Assembly (NCBI GenBank): GCA_014843695.1
Contig: CM026398.1
Span: 20,874,061-20,938,060 of the forward strand
Length of the DNA: 64,000 bases
Reading direction: 5' to 3'
DNA from: Archivesica marissinica
Taxonomy: Eukaryota; Mollusca; Bivalvia; Venerida; Vesicomyidae
Below the pieces are notes generated by a model that saw only the letters and a list, made by a program, of their open reading frames with translations, did no database searches and was not told where the DNA came from. The translations under genes and the position numbers were made by a program. Positions 1 through 13,716 of this stretch are shown piece by piece. Within the stretch, counting starts at the first letter, position 1, and each line of letters opens with the position of its first letter.

Positions 1-1395
1 CAGCAATAGTATGCATTGCCCGTGCTGCACATTTCAACTTAGTTATCCGCTAGCTGGGGGAAGACAAGGTGAAGGGACAACTCTATGTAACTTAGTTACC
101 CTCTAGCTGGTGGAAGACAGGGTGAAGGGACAACTCTATGTAACTTAGTTACCCTCTAGCTGGTGGAAGACAGGGTGAAGGGACAACTCTATGTAACTTA
201 GTTACCCTCTAGCTGGTGGAAGACAAGGTGAAGGGACAACTATATGTAACTTAGTTACCCTCTAGCTGGTGGAAGACGGGGTGAAGGAACAACTTATGTA
301 CTTAGTTATCCTCTAGTGGTGGAACAGGTGATGGGACAACTCTATGTAACTTAGTTATCCTCTAGCTGGTGGAAGACAGGTGATGGCAACTTATACTTAT
401 TACCCTCTAGCTGGTGAAGACACGGTGAGGACATTATGTATTGGACATCTATGTATAGTCTCTCGTGACAGTGAGGGCATATTATTGACAACTCTATGTA
501 ACTTAGTTACCCTCTAGCTGGTGGAAGACAAGGTGAAGGGACAACTCTATGTAACTTAGTTATCCTCTAGCTGGTGGAAGACAAGGTGATGGGACAACTA
601 TATGTAACTTAGTTACCCTCTAGCTGGTGGAAGACACGGTGAAGGGACAACTCTATGTAACTTAGTTATCCTCTAGCTGGTGGAAGACAAGGTGATGGGA
701 CAACTCTATGTAACTTAGTTATCCTCTAGCTGGTGGAAGACGAGGTGATGGGACAACTCTATGTAACTTAGTTACCCTCTAGCTGGTGGAAGACGGTGAT
801 GGGACAACTCTATGTAACTTAGTTATCCTCTAGCTGGTGGAAGAAAGGTGGAAGAAAGGGTTATGGGACAACTCTATGTAACTTAGTTACCCTCTAGCTG
901 GTGGAAGACAAGGTGATGGGACAACTCTATGTAACTTAGTTACCCTCTATCTGGTGGAAGACGAGGTGAAGGGACAACTCTATGTAACTTAGTTACCCTC
1001 TAGCTGGTGGAAGACTAGGTGAAGGGACAACTCTATGTAACTTAGTTATCCTCTAGCTGGTGGAAGACGAGGTGAATGGACAACTCTATGTAACTTAGTT
1101 ACCCTCTAGTTAGGGACAACTCTATGTAACTTAGTTACCCTCTAGCTGGTGGAAGACAAGGTGAAGGGACAACTCTATGTAACTTAGTTATCCTCTAGCT
1201 GGTGGAAGACAAGGTGATGGGACAACTCTATCTAACTTAGTTATCCTCTAGCTGGTGGAAGACACGGTGATGGGACAACTCTATGTAACTTAGTTACCCT
1301 CTAGCTGGTGGAAGACAAGGTGATGGGACAACTCTATGTAACTTAGTTATCCTCTAGCCGGTGGAAGACACGGCGAGTTACCCTCTAGCTGATGG
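1..1395. repeat. Minisatellite, ~53-bp unit
   Basis: About 25 tandem copies of a 53-bp unit containing TAACTTAGTTACCCTCTAGC and a GGTGGAAGAC core. Copies differ by single substitutions (ACC/ATC, AAGG/ATGG). A block around 300-480 is degraded by small deletions. The array is cut by the left edge of the window. No coding potential is seen. Confidence 0.95.
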
Positions 1396-1655
1396 AAGAC
1401 ACGGTGAATGGACTAAGATTGTATGAAGTCCATCCATTTGTCCTGTGCCAAAATCACACTGACAGATCAAAACTCATTTGACTATCTTTATAATTAGTGT
1501 ATTCATTTAGGAATCGTGTTATTTACTTTATGCTCGTCACCACCCGGGTTCATATCTGCAATCGACATCACATTATTTCAGCCTGTATAATATGATGTAC
1601 TGCGGCCTTTTTGTTGGAGGATGTTTCACGATGTGTCCATTCTGTAAACCCGCAG
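1396..1655. other. Unique spacer between minisatellites
   Basis: About 260 bases of AT-rich single-copy-looking DNA. I see no splice-flanked coding segment or RNA gene. Confidence 0.6.
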
Positions 1656-2705
1656 ATGGCAGAAGAGTGCTCTAGGGAGTATCCCCGTGTGTTGGGAAGA
1701 GTGCTCAAGGGAGTTGTCCCATAGTGTTCGGAAGAGTGCTCGAGGGAGTTGTCCCATAGTGTTCGGAAGAGTGCTCAAGGGAGTTGTCCCATAGTGTTCG
1801 GAAGAGTGCTCAAGGGAGTTGTCCCATAGTGTTCGAAAGAGTGCTCGAGGGAGTTGTCCCATAGTGTTCGGAAGAGTGCTCAAGGGAGTTGTCCCAGTGT
1901 TAGGAAGAGTGCTCGAGGGAGTTGTCCCATAGTGTTCGGAAGAGTGCTCGAGGGAGTTGCCCCAGAGTGTTCGGAAGAGTGCTCGAGGGAGTTGCCCATG
2001 AGTGTTCGGAAGAGTGCTCGAGGGAGTATCCCCGTGTGTTAGGAAGAGTGCTCAAGGGAGTTGTCCCATAGTGTTCGGAAGAGTGCTCAAGGGAGTTGTC
2101 CCATAGTGTTCGAAAGAGTGCTCGAGGGAGTTGTCCCATAGTGTTCGGAAGAGTGCTCGAGGGAGTTTCCCATAGTGTTCGGAAGAGTGCTCGAGGGAGT
2201 TGTCCCATAGTGTTCGGAAGAGTGCTCGAGGGAGTGCCCATGAGTGTTCGGAAGAGTGCTCGAGGGAGTTGCCTGAAAGTGTTCGGAAGAGTTTTCAGGG
2301 AGTTGCCCACGAGTGTTCGGAAGAGTGCTCGAGGGAGTTGCCCATGAGTGTTCGGAAGAGTGCTCGAGGGAGTTGCCCCAGCGTGTTCGGAAGAGTGCTC
2401 GAGGGAGTTGCCCCAGCGTGTTCGGAAGAGTGCTCTAGGGAGTTGCCCAGAGTGCTCGAGGGAGTTGCCCATGAGTGTTCGGAAGAGTGCTCGATGGAGT
2501 AGCCCAAGTGTGTTCGGAAGAGTGCTCTAGGGAGTTGCCCATGAGTGTTCGGAAGAGTGCTCGAGGGAGTTGCCCATGAGTGTTCGGAAGAGTGCTCGAG
2601 GGAGTTGCCTGAAAGTGTTCGGAAGAGTGCTCTAGGGAGTTGCCCATGAGTGCTCGAGGGAGTTTCCCGAGAGTGTTCGGAAGAGTGCTCTAGGGAGTTG
2701 CCCCA
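1656..2705. repeat. Minisatellite, ~35-bp unit
   Basis: About 30 copies of a 35-bp unit with the core TTCGGAAGAGTGCTCGAGGG. The unit lacks stops in several frames, so it yields spurious repetitive open frames on both strands; they have no family resemblance and are not genes. Confidence 0.95.
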
Positions 2706-2880
2706 TAGAGGGGTGGGCAGCGACGAGTAGTAGGAGAGGGGGGGCAGCGACGAGTAGTAGGAGAGGGGTGGGCAGCGACGAGTAGTAGGAGAGGGGGGGC
2801 AGCGACGAGTAGTAGGAGAGGGGGGGCACCGACGAGTAGTACAAGAGGGGGGGGCACCGACGAGTTTGGGGAGAGGGTTA
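2706..2880. repeat. Short G-rich minisatellite, ~28-bp unit
   Basis: About six copies of a G-rich unit with the core GCAGCGACGAGTAGTAGGAG, directly abutting the preceding 35-bp array. Later copies carry a CACCGACGAG variant. Confidence 0.9.
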
Positions 2881-3849
2881 GAAAAATGGATGGGGAAAGA
2901 AATACGACTTTATAGAAAATGATGTAAAAACGACCGGATTTTTTTTTTAAAGATTCTTTATTTCAGAAAGCAAAAGATCGTGCATTATTACATGTCCAAA
3001 CTGTATTTGGGTTGTCAGTTATTGGGTAGGTATGCAATAAAAAGGAAATTCGATGTAAACTATTGTAAAACATAAAATTTTGCTACCAGCGGCATTTGTG
3101 TAAAACAAAGTTCATAATAAAACCAAAATACAGTGAAGATATATAGTCGAAATTGATGATGAATCCTGATGAAAAACGATATTTCCATGATAAAAACGGC
3201 GACGGTTATATAGTTAAAATTGATGATGAATCCTGATGAAAAACGATATTTCCATGATAAAAACGGCGACTAAAACATCGGGGCTTAAAATAGAAGAATA
3301 CTTTGGAAATACTATTCCATTCATGTTCCATGTGTTCACCCCCCCCTATTCATGTGTTCACCCCCCCCCCTTTTCTTCATGCTCCATATATTCACCCCCC
3401 TTCAGAATATGTAAGTCGCGAATATTTATATTAAGCCCCGATTATAATAACCTTTCCCACATACATTGACACATTAATAGTAAAACATTCCGTCCATGCT
3501 CGCCTATAGGACGACCCCCTACTTGAAATCTGTGTGTTTTGGCATGCAATCTCGTATTAGACGGGTTGATAAAATAGGTGCCAGAACATGTATAAATTGC
3601 ATGTCTGGCCTGTGAACATTGAAGAAAGTGCTTTCTTTCCTAACACTTTTAACGACAGGCTACCACTTTGGTGGTAAAAACAAAATTGTAGGCGAGCATA
3701 GACGGGACAGGTGCACTTGGCGGTAAAAAAAACTTGTTTATCACAAGTTACAGCTCTATCTTGAATAACATAGTTGCCTAAAGTACATATTGAATAACAT
3801 AGTTGCCTAAAGTACATTATTAATAAATAGATCACAGTCAATTATCACA
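2881..3849. other. Spacer with a ~72-bp tandem duplication and an inverted pair
   Basis: Around 3150-3270 a segment of about 72 bp occurs twice (GATGATGAATCCTGATGAAA in both copies). C-runs lie at 3340-3400. CCGTCCATGCTCGCCTAT near 3491 is matched in inverted orientation near 3690-3709, so 3489-3711 may be a small inverted-repeat element. An open frame on the minus strand at 3557-3841 has no recognisable features. No gene is supported. Confidence 0.5.
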
Positions 3850-3949
3850 GTTCAGTTATATATATATATATATATATACATTGTGTTCCATACAATGCCA
3901 GGTTTATATTCATCTAAATTACAATCTTCTTGTCTTATTTTTCATGCTT

Positions 3950-4095
3950 ATGTCCATTATCTAATTATCGACGTCTACCATGTCCATTATCTAATTATCG
4001 ACGTCTACCATGTCCATTATCTAATTATCGACGTCTACCATGTCCATTATCTAATTATCGACGTCTATTATCCCATTATTGACGTCTAATTATCG
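3950..4095. repeat. Minisatellite, 30-bp unit
   Basis: Four to five copies of a 30-bp unit with CCATTATCTAATTATCGACG, decaying at the right edge. Confidence 0.93.
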
Positions 4096-4235
4096 ACATC
4101 ATCCAGAATGCTGTTGGATTTTGATTGGTCGCTGATTCCTAGAGTAGTAATAGAATGACTACTGGATCTTCTCTGATCTCTGGTTCCTAGAGTAGAAATA
4201 GAATAACTATTTTAATAAAATCAAAGGCTTCCGAA

Positions 4236-6306
4236 ATATCATGGTTCTATGGTAGATCTCCACAATATCATGGTTCTATGGTAGACCTCCACATTATCAT
4301 GGTTCTATGGTAGATTTCCACAGCATCATGGTTTTCTATGGTAGATCTCCACATTATCATGGTTCTATGGTAGATCCCCACATTATCATGGTTTTCTATT
4401 GTAGAACTCCACAATATCATGGTTCTATGGTAGATCTCCACAATATCATGGTTTTCTATGGTAGTTCTCCACAATATCATGGTTTTCTATGGTAGACCTC
4501 CACATTATCATGGTTTTCTATGGTAGACCTCCACATTATCATGGTTTTCTATGGTAGATCTCCACATTATCATGGTTCTATGGTAGATCTCCACAATATC
4601 ATGGTTTTCTATGGTAGACCACATTAGCATGGTTCTATGGTAGATCTCCACATTAGCATGGTTTTCTATGGTAGATCTCCACATTATCATGGTTCTATGG
4701 TAGATTGCCACAATATCATGGTTCTATGGTAGATCGCCATATTATCATGGTTTTCTATGGTAGATCTCCACATTATCATGGTTCTATGGTAGATCTCCAC
4801 AATATCATGGTTTTCTATGGTAGTTCTCCACAATATCATGGTTTTCTATGGTAGACCTCCACATTATCATGGTTTTCTATGGTAGACCTCCACATTATCA
4901 TGGTTTTCTATGGTAGATCTCCACATTATCATGGTTCTATGGTAGATCTCCACAATATCATGGTTTTCTATGGTAGACCACATTAGCATGGTTCTATGGT
5001 AGATCTCCACATTAGCATGGTTTTCTATGGTAGATCTCCACATTATCATGGTTCTATGGTAGATTGCCACAATATCATGGTTCTATGGTAGATCGCCATA
5101 TTATCATGGTTTTCTATGGTAGATCTCCACATTATCATGGTTCTATGGTAGAACTCCACATTATCATGGTTTTCTATGGTAGATCTCCACAATATCATGG
5201 TTTTCTATGGTAGACCTCCACATTATCATGGTTCTATGGTAGAACTCCACATTATCATGGTTCTATGGTAAATCTCCACATTATCATGGTTCTATGGTAG
5301 ATTACCACAATATCATGGTTCTATGGTAGATCTCCACATTATCATGGTTGTCTATGATAGATCTCCACATTATCATGGTTCTATGGTAGAACTCTACATT
5401 ATCATGGTTCTATGGTAGATCTCCATATTATCATGGTTTTCTATGGTAGATCTCCACATTATCATGGTTCTATGGTAGATCTCCACATTATCATGGTTCT
5501 ATGGTAGATCCCCACATTATCATGGTTTTCTATGGTAGATCTCCACATTATCATGGTTTTCTATGGTAGATCTCCACATTATCATGGTTTTCTATGGTAG
5601 ATCTCCACATTATCATGGTTTTCTATGGTAGATCTCCACAATATCATGGTTTTCTCTCTGGTAGACCTCCACATTATCATGGTTCTATGGTAGATCTCCA
5701 CATTATCATGGTTTTCTATGGTAGATCTCCACATTATCATGGTTCTATGGTAGATTTCCACATTATCATGGTTTTCTATGGTAGATCTCCACATTATCAT
5801 GGTTATATGGTAGATCTCCACATTATCATGGTTCTATGGTAGATTTCCACATTATCATGGTTTTCTATGGTAGATCTCCACATTATCATGGTTCTATGGT
5901 AGATTTCCACAGTATCATGGTTTTCTATGGTAGACCTCCACATTATCATGGTTCTATGGTAGATTTCCACAGTATCATGGTTTTCTATGGTAGATCTCCA
6001 CATTATCATGGTTTTCTATGGTAGATCTCCACATCATCGTTTTCTATTGTAGAACTCCACATTATCATGGTTCTATGGTAGATCTCCACATTATCATGGT
6101 TTTCTATGGTAGATCTCCACATTATCATGGTTTTCTATGGTAGATCTCCACATTATCATGGTTTTCTATTGAACTCCACATTATCATGGTTCTATGGTAG
6201 ACCTCCACATTATCATGGTTTCTATGTAGATCTCCACATTATCATGGTTTTCTATGGTAGATCTCCACATTATCATGGTTCTATGGTAGATCTCATTATC
6301 ATGGTT
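4236..6306. repeat. Minisatellite, 29/31-bp unit with a higher-order duplication
   Basis: About 68 copies of a unit with GGTAGATCTCCACATTATCA. The length alternates because copies carry either GGTTCTATGG or GGTTTTCTATGG. Blocks starting near 4508 and 4867 repeat the same series of variants, offset by 359 bp, which shows a block duplication inside the array. Confidence 0.95.
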
Positions 6307-6454
6307 TCTTTTGCATGATACACACCAAACTCCCCCCCCCCCACTGTAAAGGTATTACTCACTCATACAGTTTGTATACACACACTGCATTTTGTCTTTT
6401 TGAGAATTTGAACCAAAAAAATAACATTTGTTGTATTGGATACATATGAAGCAG
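6307..6454. other. Short unique spacer
   Basis: Contains a C-run at 6333-6342 and otherwise AT-rich DNA. No feature is recognised. Confidence 0.5.
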
Positions 6455-7715
6455 TCATATCATGAAGCAGTCATATCTGGTACATGTGAAACGGGTATAT
6501 CTGGTACATACGAAGCGGGCATATCTGGTACATATGAAGCGGGCATATCTGGTACATATGAAGCAGTCATATCTGGTACATATGAAGCGGGCATATCTGG
6601 TACATATGAAGTGGGTATATCTGGTATTGGATACTGGTACATATGAAGTGGGCATATCTGGTATTGGATACTGGTACATATGAAGTGGGCATATCTGGTA
6701 TTGGATACTGGTACATATGAAGTGGGCATATCTGGTATTGGATACTGGTACATATGAAGTGGGCATATCTGGTATTGGATACTGGTACATATGAAGCGGG
6801 CATACCTGGTATTGGATACTGGTACATATGAAGTGGGTATATCTGGTATTGGATACTGGTACATATGAAGCGGGCATACCTGGTATTGGATACTGGTACA
6901 TATGAAGCGGGCATATCTGGTATTGGATACTGGTACATATGAAGTGGGCATACCTGGTATTGGATACTGGTACATATTAAGCGGGCATACCTGGTATTGG
7001 ATACTGGTACATATGAAGTGGGCATACCTGGTATTGGATACTGGTACATATGAAGGGGCATATCTGGTATTGGATACTGGTACATATGAAGTGGGCATAT
7101 CTGGTATTGGATACTGGTACATATGAAGCGGGCATATCTGGTATTGGATACTGGTACATATGAAGCGGGCATATCTGGTATTGGATACTGGTACATATGA
7201 AGCGGGCATATCTGGTATTGGATACTGGTACATATGAAGCGGGCATACCTGGTATTGGATACTGGTACATATGAAGCGGGCATACCTGGTATTGGATACT
7301 GGTACATATGAAGTGGGCATACCTGGTATTGGATACTGGTACATATGAAGTGGGCATATCTGGTATTGGATACTGGTACATATGAAGTGGGCATATCTGG
7401 TATTGGATACTGTATCTGGTATTGGATACTGGTACATATGAAGCGGGCATATCTGGTATTGGATACTGGTACATATGAAGCGGGCATATCTGGTATTGGA
7501 TACTGGTACATATGAAGCGGGCATATCTGGTATTGGATACTGGTACATATGAAGCGGGTATATCTGGTATTGGATACTGGTACATATGAAGCGGGCATAT
7601 CTGGTATTGGATACTGGTACATATGAAGCGGGTATATCTGGTATTGGATACTGGTACATATGAAGCGGATATACCTGGTATTAGATACTGGTACATATGA
7701 AGCAGATTTTCATGA
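6455..7715. repeat. Minisatellite, 24-bp then 37-bp unit
   Basis: The left part (about 6460-6620) uses a 24-bp unit, CATATCTGGTACATATGAAG. The rest uses a 37-bp unit in which GGTATTGGATACTGG is added. The unit has no stops in three minus-strand frames, which gives open frames of up to 399 codons that are not genes. Confidence 0.95.
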
Positions 7716-8008
7716 AGGTTGACTGGCCAAATTTAGCAACATTTTGACCACAGTTTAATGTGAATCGACATTTTTATTATTTTATGAAAATAAGACACCC
7801 AAACGTTTTTCACTAACATAGGGTTGTCGGCTATTACAATTATTTGAACTATTTATAGCCTTTATAGCATTTTCCTGACCTAGGTTTTGACCATGTACAT
7901 TGTTGCAAATATGCAAATATTTGGTTTAATGAGAGGAAGTACTGGATGAATGGCAGACGCCGGATATTTACTGTCTCGCACAAGTCTGTGCGAAACATGT
8001 TGTTTGAA
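7716..8008. other. Unique sequence downstream of the membrane-protein exon
   Basis: AT-rich DNA with no recognisable coding segment. An AATAAA on the minus strand near 7770 could serve as a poly(A) signal if the minus-strand frame ends at 8215. That is speculative. Confidence 0.35.
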
Positions 8009-8203
8009 TGTTTTATAGAGCGGGTAAACTGGTGTAAGAATGATTCATAGGGTAAGTAGACTGGGTGTGCAAATGTTATATAGGGGCAGGTTGACGGGAT
8101 GTATGAATGATTTATAGGGGTACGACGGAGTGTACACGTGCTTAATAGGGGCCAGGTAGACTAGGGTGTACGCCCGTTTTATAGGGGCGGATAGGTGGGT
8201 TGT
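8009..8203. repeat. Degenerate ~45-50-bp tandem repeat
   Basis: Four to five diverged copies marked by TTTATAGGGG and a G-rich GTAGACTGGGTGT-like stretch. It lies just downstream (minus sense) of the exon at 8223-9449. Confidence 0.7.
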
Positions 8204-8222
8204 AATGTATTGCCTTACTTAC

Positions 8223-9449
8223 CTAAGGACATAGGAGCTGGTAGCCGGGGAACAGCCATTTTCTTCTGTGCTGAAAACTTTGGTTGTGGGGTGTCTCGGT
8301 TTCCCATTATGCTGGTTGGTGCACTGGCCCCAAATTTAGGTAATGGGGTTTCTCTAGATCCAAATATACTGGTTGGTGCATTTGCATTTGCAGAGGGTAA
8401 GGGTGTGGAAGCTGGTGCAATCTTTCTGATAGATGAACTCGGAGGTGGTGGAGCTTGTACTTTGTTTTCTGGGCTGCGCGGATGCGGCGACATTGAATCG
8501 CCGTTTTCTCGTGCTCTCTGCAACATTTTGGTAACAGGCATGATCATCGGGTTACCTGATGGCGGTGGTATAAATGGCTCTTTCTTGCCGCTTGCTACTT
8601 TAGGATGTTGTCCGCCTGGCGCACCACTCGGTACAGGGCTGACTGCAATGCTTTGAGGTTGCGGAGACACAGACCGTTTGCCAAAGAAGCCAAGTGGGGA
8701 CCAGCCACGACTTGATGAGGGTGTACCAGCACGACTGGATGAGGGCGTGGGGCTGCGTCCAGTGTCGTGTGTACTGGTGGGTGGAGATCCAATAAACATA
8801 ATGGGAGATTCAAAGAACCTTGAATTCACTGAACCTTGTGAATGCCACGAAGCTGCTGTGGACCTGCCATCCTCGGACCATGTTTGTGATCCAGACATGA
8901 ACGATGTTTCTTTCATGTGCAGCTTAGTTCTGTTAAACTTCCGGTTAGAAATCTCGGAAAATAATTCTTCGCTCTCGTCTTCTCTTCTGCGCTTGGCAGC
9001 CGCTGCCTTCTTGCAACAACAGCAGCAGATTGCTATTACAGCTGTGATAAGCAAAATAACCACAATGGCAAGTATAACAATAATCATAAATGAAGATTCA
9101 GATTCATCTTCACAGACAAAGTAGAAATAGTCGTCAAACAGGCATGGTGAGACTCCGGCAACCGATACACAGTAGTAGATGAGGGAATATTCTAATATTT
9201 TAACTGCATGTTCGGATCCAGCCCGTTCATACTCCTGGATACATGCCTCTAAGAAGTGGTCGGTAACACTGCTGGTCATGGATTCACAGTTGGTGCTGAT
9301 GGAAGCATTATTGATGACGCGCAGGCAGTCGGTGACGGCGCTAGTGTAGTCTACCGTGCTAGTACGGTGGTATGCAGTGAGAGTGGATGGCAGGTGGACG
9401 GTGGGCACTGGGATTGCCGATGGAACCCACGTGTCGTTTGTTACTGTAC
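8223..9449 (-). CDS. Large exon of an unrecognised single-pass membrane protein
   Basis: This is one exon of 1227 nt (408 codons, entering with 2 leftover bases). The acceptor is TTGTCTTTGTAG before 9449 and the donor is GTAAGT at 8222-8217. In order, the protein has: a Thr/Ser-rich segment with a possible N-glycosylation site (NDT); a cysteine-containing extracellular stretch of about 90 residues; a membrane helix (MIIVILAIVVILLITAVIA, about residues 121-140); a run of five cysteines that may be palmitoylated; a basic KRRR stop-transfer motif; and about 250 residues of Ser/Pro-rich, apparently disordered cytoplasmic tail with SPxP-like and PPPP motifs. If the donor is not used, an in-frame TAA at 8217-8215 ends the protein after SLGK, so this could be the last exon. 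Upstream exons should lie at higher coordinates, probably in or beyond the repeats and gap at 9636-16545. I do not recognise the family. The codon structure and flanking splice sites make it real. Confidence 0.8.
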
Positions 9450-9635
9450 CTACAAAGACAATAATAACTTATTTTTATGAGTTGAGGTTTCCTAAATCAA
9501 TGAATCTTAAATTAATTAAGTACTATATGTATATTATACTATGTTTGGTGAAGCAACGCAACATTAGTGTCTCATCCATGCATTTTTAATACCTCACCAC
9601 ATCCAGCCCACTTACCACAAATAATATCTCACACT

Positions 9636-12600
9636 GACCAGTATACCCGATCTATCACACTGACCAGTATACCAGATCTATCTCACACTGACCAGTATAC
9701 CCGATCTATCACACACTGACCAGTATACCCGATCTATCTCACACTGACCAGTATACCAGATCTATCACACACTGACCAGTATACCAGATCTATCTCACAC
9801 TGACCAGTATACCCGATCTATCACACACTGACCAGTATACCCGATCTATCACACAGACCAGTATACCAGATCTATCACACTGACCAGTATACCAGATCTA
9901 TCACACTGACCAGTATACCAGATCTATCACACTGACCAGTATACCCGATCTATCTCACACTGACCAGTATACCCGATCTATCTCACACTGACCAGTATAC
10001 CAGATCTATCTCACACTGACCAGTATACCAGATCTATCACACTGACCAGTATACCCGATCTATCTCACTGACCAGTATACCAGATCTATCACACTGACCA
10101 GTATACCAGATCTATCACACTGACCAGTATACCAGATCTATCACACTGACCAGTATACCAGATCTATCACACTGACCAGTATACCCGATCTATCTCACTG
10201 ACCAGTATACCCGCTCTATCTCACACTGACCAGTATACCAGATATATCTCACACTGACCAGTATACCCGATCTATCTCACACTGACCAGTATACCCGATC
10301 TATCTCACACTGACCAGTATACCCGATCTATCTCACACTGACCAGTATACCCGATCTATCTCACACTGACCAGTATACCCGATCTATCTCACACTGACCA
10401 GTATACCCGATCTATCTCACACTGACCAGTATACCCGATCTATCACACTGACCAGTATACCCGATCTATCACACTGACCAGTATACCCGATCTATCACAC
10501 TGACCAGTATACCCGATCTATCACACTGACCAGTATACCCGATCTATCACACTGACCAGTATACCCGATCTATCTCACACTGACCAGTATACCCGATCTA
10601 TCTCACACTGACCAGTATACCCGATCTATCACACTGACCAGTATACCCGATCTATCTCACACTGACCAGTATACCCGATCTATCACACTGACCAGTATAC
10701 CCGATCTATCTCACACTGACCAGTATACCCGATCTATCACACTGACCAGTATACCCGATCTATCACACTGACCAGTATACCCGATCTATCACACTGACCA
10801 GTATACCCGATCTATCTCACACTGACCAGTATACCCGATCTATCACACTGACCAGTATACCCGATCTATCTCACACTGACCAGTATACCAGATCTATCAC
10901 ACACTGACCAGTATACCCGATCTATCACACAGACCAGTATACCAGATCTATCACACTGACCAGTATACCAGTCTATCACACTGACCAGTATACCAGATCT
11001 ATCACACTGACCAGTATACCCGATCTATCTCACACTGACCAGTATACCGATCTATCTCACACTGACCAGTATACCCGATCTATCTCACACTGACCAGTAT
11101 ACCGATCTATCTCACACTGACCAGTATACCCGATCTATCTCACACTGACCAGTATACCCGATCTATCTCACACTGACCAGTATACCGATCTATCACACTG
11201 ACCAGTATACCGATCTATCTCACACTGACCAGTATACCCGATCTATCACACTGACCAGATACCCGATCTATCACACTGACCAGATACCGATCTATCCACT
11301 GACCAGTATACCCGTCTATCACACTGACCAGTATACCGATCTATCCACTGACCAGTATACCCGATCTATCTCACCTGACCAGTATACCCGATCTATCTCA
11401 CACTGACCAGTATACCCGATCTATCTCACACTGACCAGTATACCCGATCTATCTCACACTGACCAGTATACCCGATCTATCTCACACTGACCAGTATACC
11501 CGGTCTATCTCACTCTGACCAGTATACCTGATCTATCACACACTGACCAGTATACCCGATCTATCTCACACTGACCAGTATACCCAATCTATCTCACACT
11601 GACCAGTATACCCGATCTATCACACACTGACCAGTATACCCGATCTATCTCACACTGACCAGTATACCCGGTCTATCTCACACTGACCAGTATACCCGAT
11701 CTATCTCACACTGACCAGTATACCCGATCTATCTCACACTGACCAGTATACCCGATCTATCTCACACTGACCAGTATACCCGGTCTATCTCACTCTGACC
11801 AGTATACCTGATCTATCACACACTGACCAGTATACCCGATCTATCTCACACTGACCAGTATACCCAATCTATCTCACACTGACCAGTATACCCGATCTAT
11901 CACACACTGACCAGTATACCCGATCTATCTCACACTGACCAGTATACCCGGTCTATCTCACACTGACCAGTATACCCGATCTATCTCACACTGACCAGTA
12001 TACCCGATCTATCTCACACTGACCAGTATACCCGATCTATCACACTGACCAGTATACCCGATCTATCACACTGACCAGTATACCCGATCTATCACACTGA
12101 CCAGTATACCCGATCTATCTCACACTGACCAGTATACCCGATCTATCTCACACTGACCAGTATACCCGATCTATCTCACACTGACCAGTATACCCGATCT
12201 ATCACACTGACCAGTATACCCGATCTATCACACTGACCAGTATACCCGATCTATCACACTGACCAGTATACCCGATCTATCACACTGACCAGTATACCCG
12301 ATCTATCACACTGACCAGTATACCCGATCTATCTACACTGACCAGTATACCCGATCTATCTCACACTGACCAGTATACCCGATCTATCTCACACTGACCA
12401 GTATACCCGATCTATCTCACACTGACCAGTATACCCGATCTATCACACACTGACCAGTATACCCGATCTATCTCACACTGACCAGTATACCCAATCTATC
12501 TCACACTGACCAGTATACCAGATCTATCTCACACTGACCAGTATACCAGATCTATCACACTGACCAGTATACCCGGTCTATCACGCTGACCAGTATACCC

Positions 12601-12716
12601 GATCTATCACACTGACCAGTATACCCGATCTATCTCACACTGACCAGTATACCCGATCTATCACACTGACCAGTATACCCGATCTATCTCACTGACCAGT
12701 ATACCCGATCTATCAC
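9636..12716. repeat. Minisatellite, 27/29-bp unit, ends in assembly gap
   Basis: More than 100 copies of a unit with CTGACCAGTATACCCGATCT followed by ATCACA or ATCTCACA. Around 11260-11350 copies carry many single-base deletions. The array runs directly into the N gap, so its true length is unknown. Confidence 0.96.
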
Positions 12717-13716
12717 NNNNNNNNNNNNNNNNNNNNNNNNNNNNNNNNNNNNNNNNNNNNNNNNNNNNNNNNNNNNNNNNNNNNNNNNNNNNNNNNNNNN
12801 NNNNNNNNNNNNNNNNNNNNNNNNNNNNNNNNNNNNNNNNNNNNNNNNNNNNNNNNNNNNNNNNNNNNNNNNNNNNNNNNNNNNNNNNNNNNNNNNNNNN
12901 NNNNNNNNNNNNNNNNNNNNNNNNNNNNNNNNNNNNNNNNNNNNNNNNNNNNNNNNNNNNNNNNNNNNNNNNNNNNNNNNNNNNNNNNNNNNNNNNNNNN
13001 NNNNNNNNNNNNNNNNNNNNNNNNNNNNNNNNNNNNNNNNNNNNNNNNNNNNNNNNNNNNNNNNNNNNNNNNNNNNNNNNNNNNNNNNNNNNNNNNNNNN
13101 NNNNNNNNNNNNNNNNNNNNNNNNNNNNNNNNNNNNNNNNNNNNNNNNNNNNNNNNNNNNNNNNNNNNNNNNNNNNNNNNNNNNNNNNNNNNNNNNNNNN
13201 NNNNNNNNNNNNNNNNNNNNNNNNNNNNNNNNNNNNNNNNNNNNNNNNNNNNNNNNNNNNNNNNNNNNNNNNNNNNNNNNNNNNNNNNNNNNNNNNNNNN
13301 NNNNNNNNNNNNNNNNNNNNNNNNNNNNNNNNNNNNNNNNNNNNNNNNNNNNNNNNNNNNNNNNNNNNNNNNNNNNNNNNNNNNNNNNNNNNNNNNNNNN
13401 NNNNNNNNNNNNNNNNNNNNNNNNNNNNNNNNNNNNNNNNNNNNNNNNNNNNNNNNNNNNNNNNNNNNNNNNNNNNNNNNNNNNNNNNNNNNNNNNNNNN
13501 NNNNNNNNNNNNNNNNNNNNNNNNNNNNNNNNNNNNNNNNNNNNNNNNNNNNNNNNNNNNNNNNNNNNNNNNNNNNNNNNNNNNNNNNNNNNNNNNNNNN
13601 NNNNNNNNNNNNNNNNNNNNNNNNNNNNNNNNNNNNNNNNNNNNNNNNNNNNNNNNNNNNNNNNNNNNNNNNNNNNNNNNNNNNNNNNNNNNNNNNNNNN
13701 NNNNNNNNNNNNNNNN
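12717..13716. other. Assembly gap of exactly 1000 N
   Basis: The gap separates two unrelated minisatellites. A round 1000 N usually marks a scaffold gap of unknown size, so missing exons of the minus-strand membrane-protein gene could lie here. Confidence 0.99.

Noticed and set aside
6455..7696. Minus-strand open frames of 239-399 codons (YQYPIPDMP-type repeats)
   Set aside because: The unit of 37 bp lacks stops in three frames, and the same repeat is read in each frame. No start context, splice site or domain is present.
9636..12716. Possible CRISPR-like array of regular repeats
   Set aside because: Units are directly tandem with no unique spacers, and the window is animal DNA. The same applies to the other arrays.
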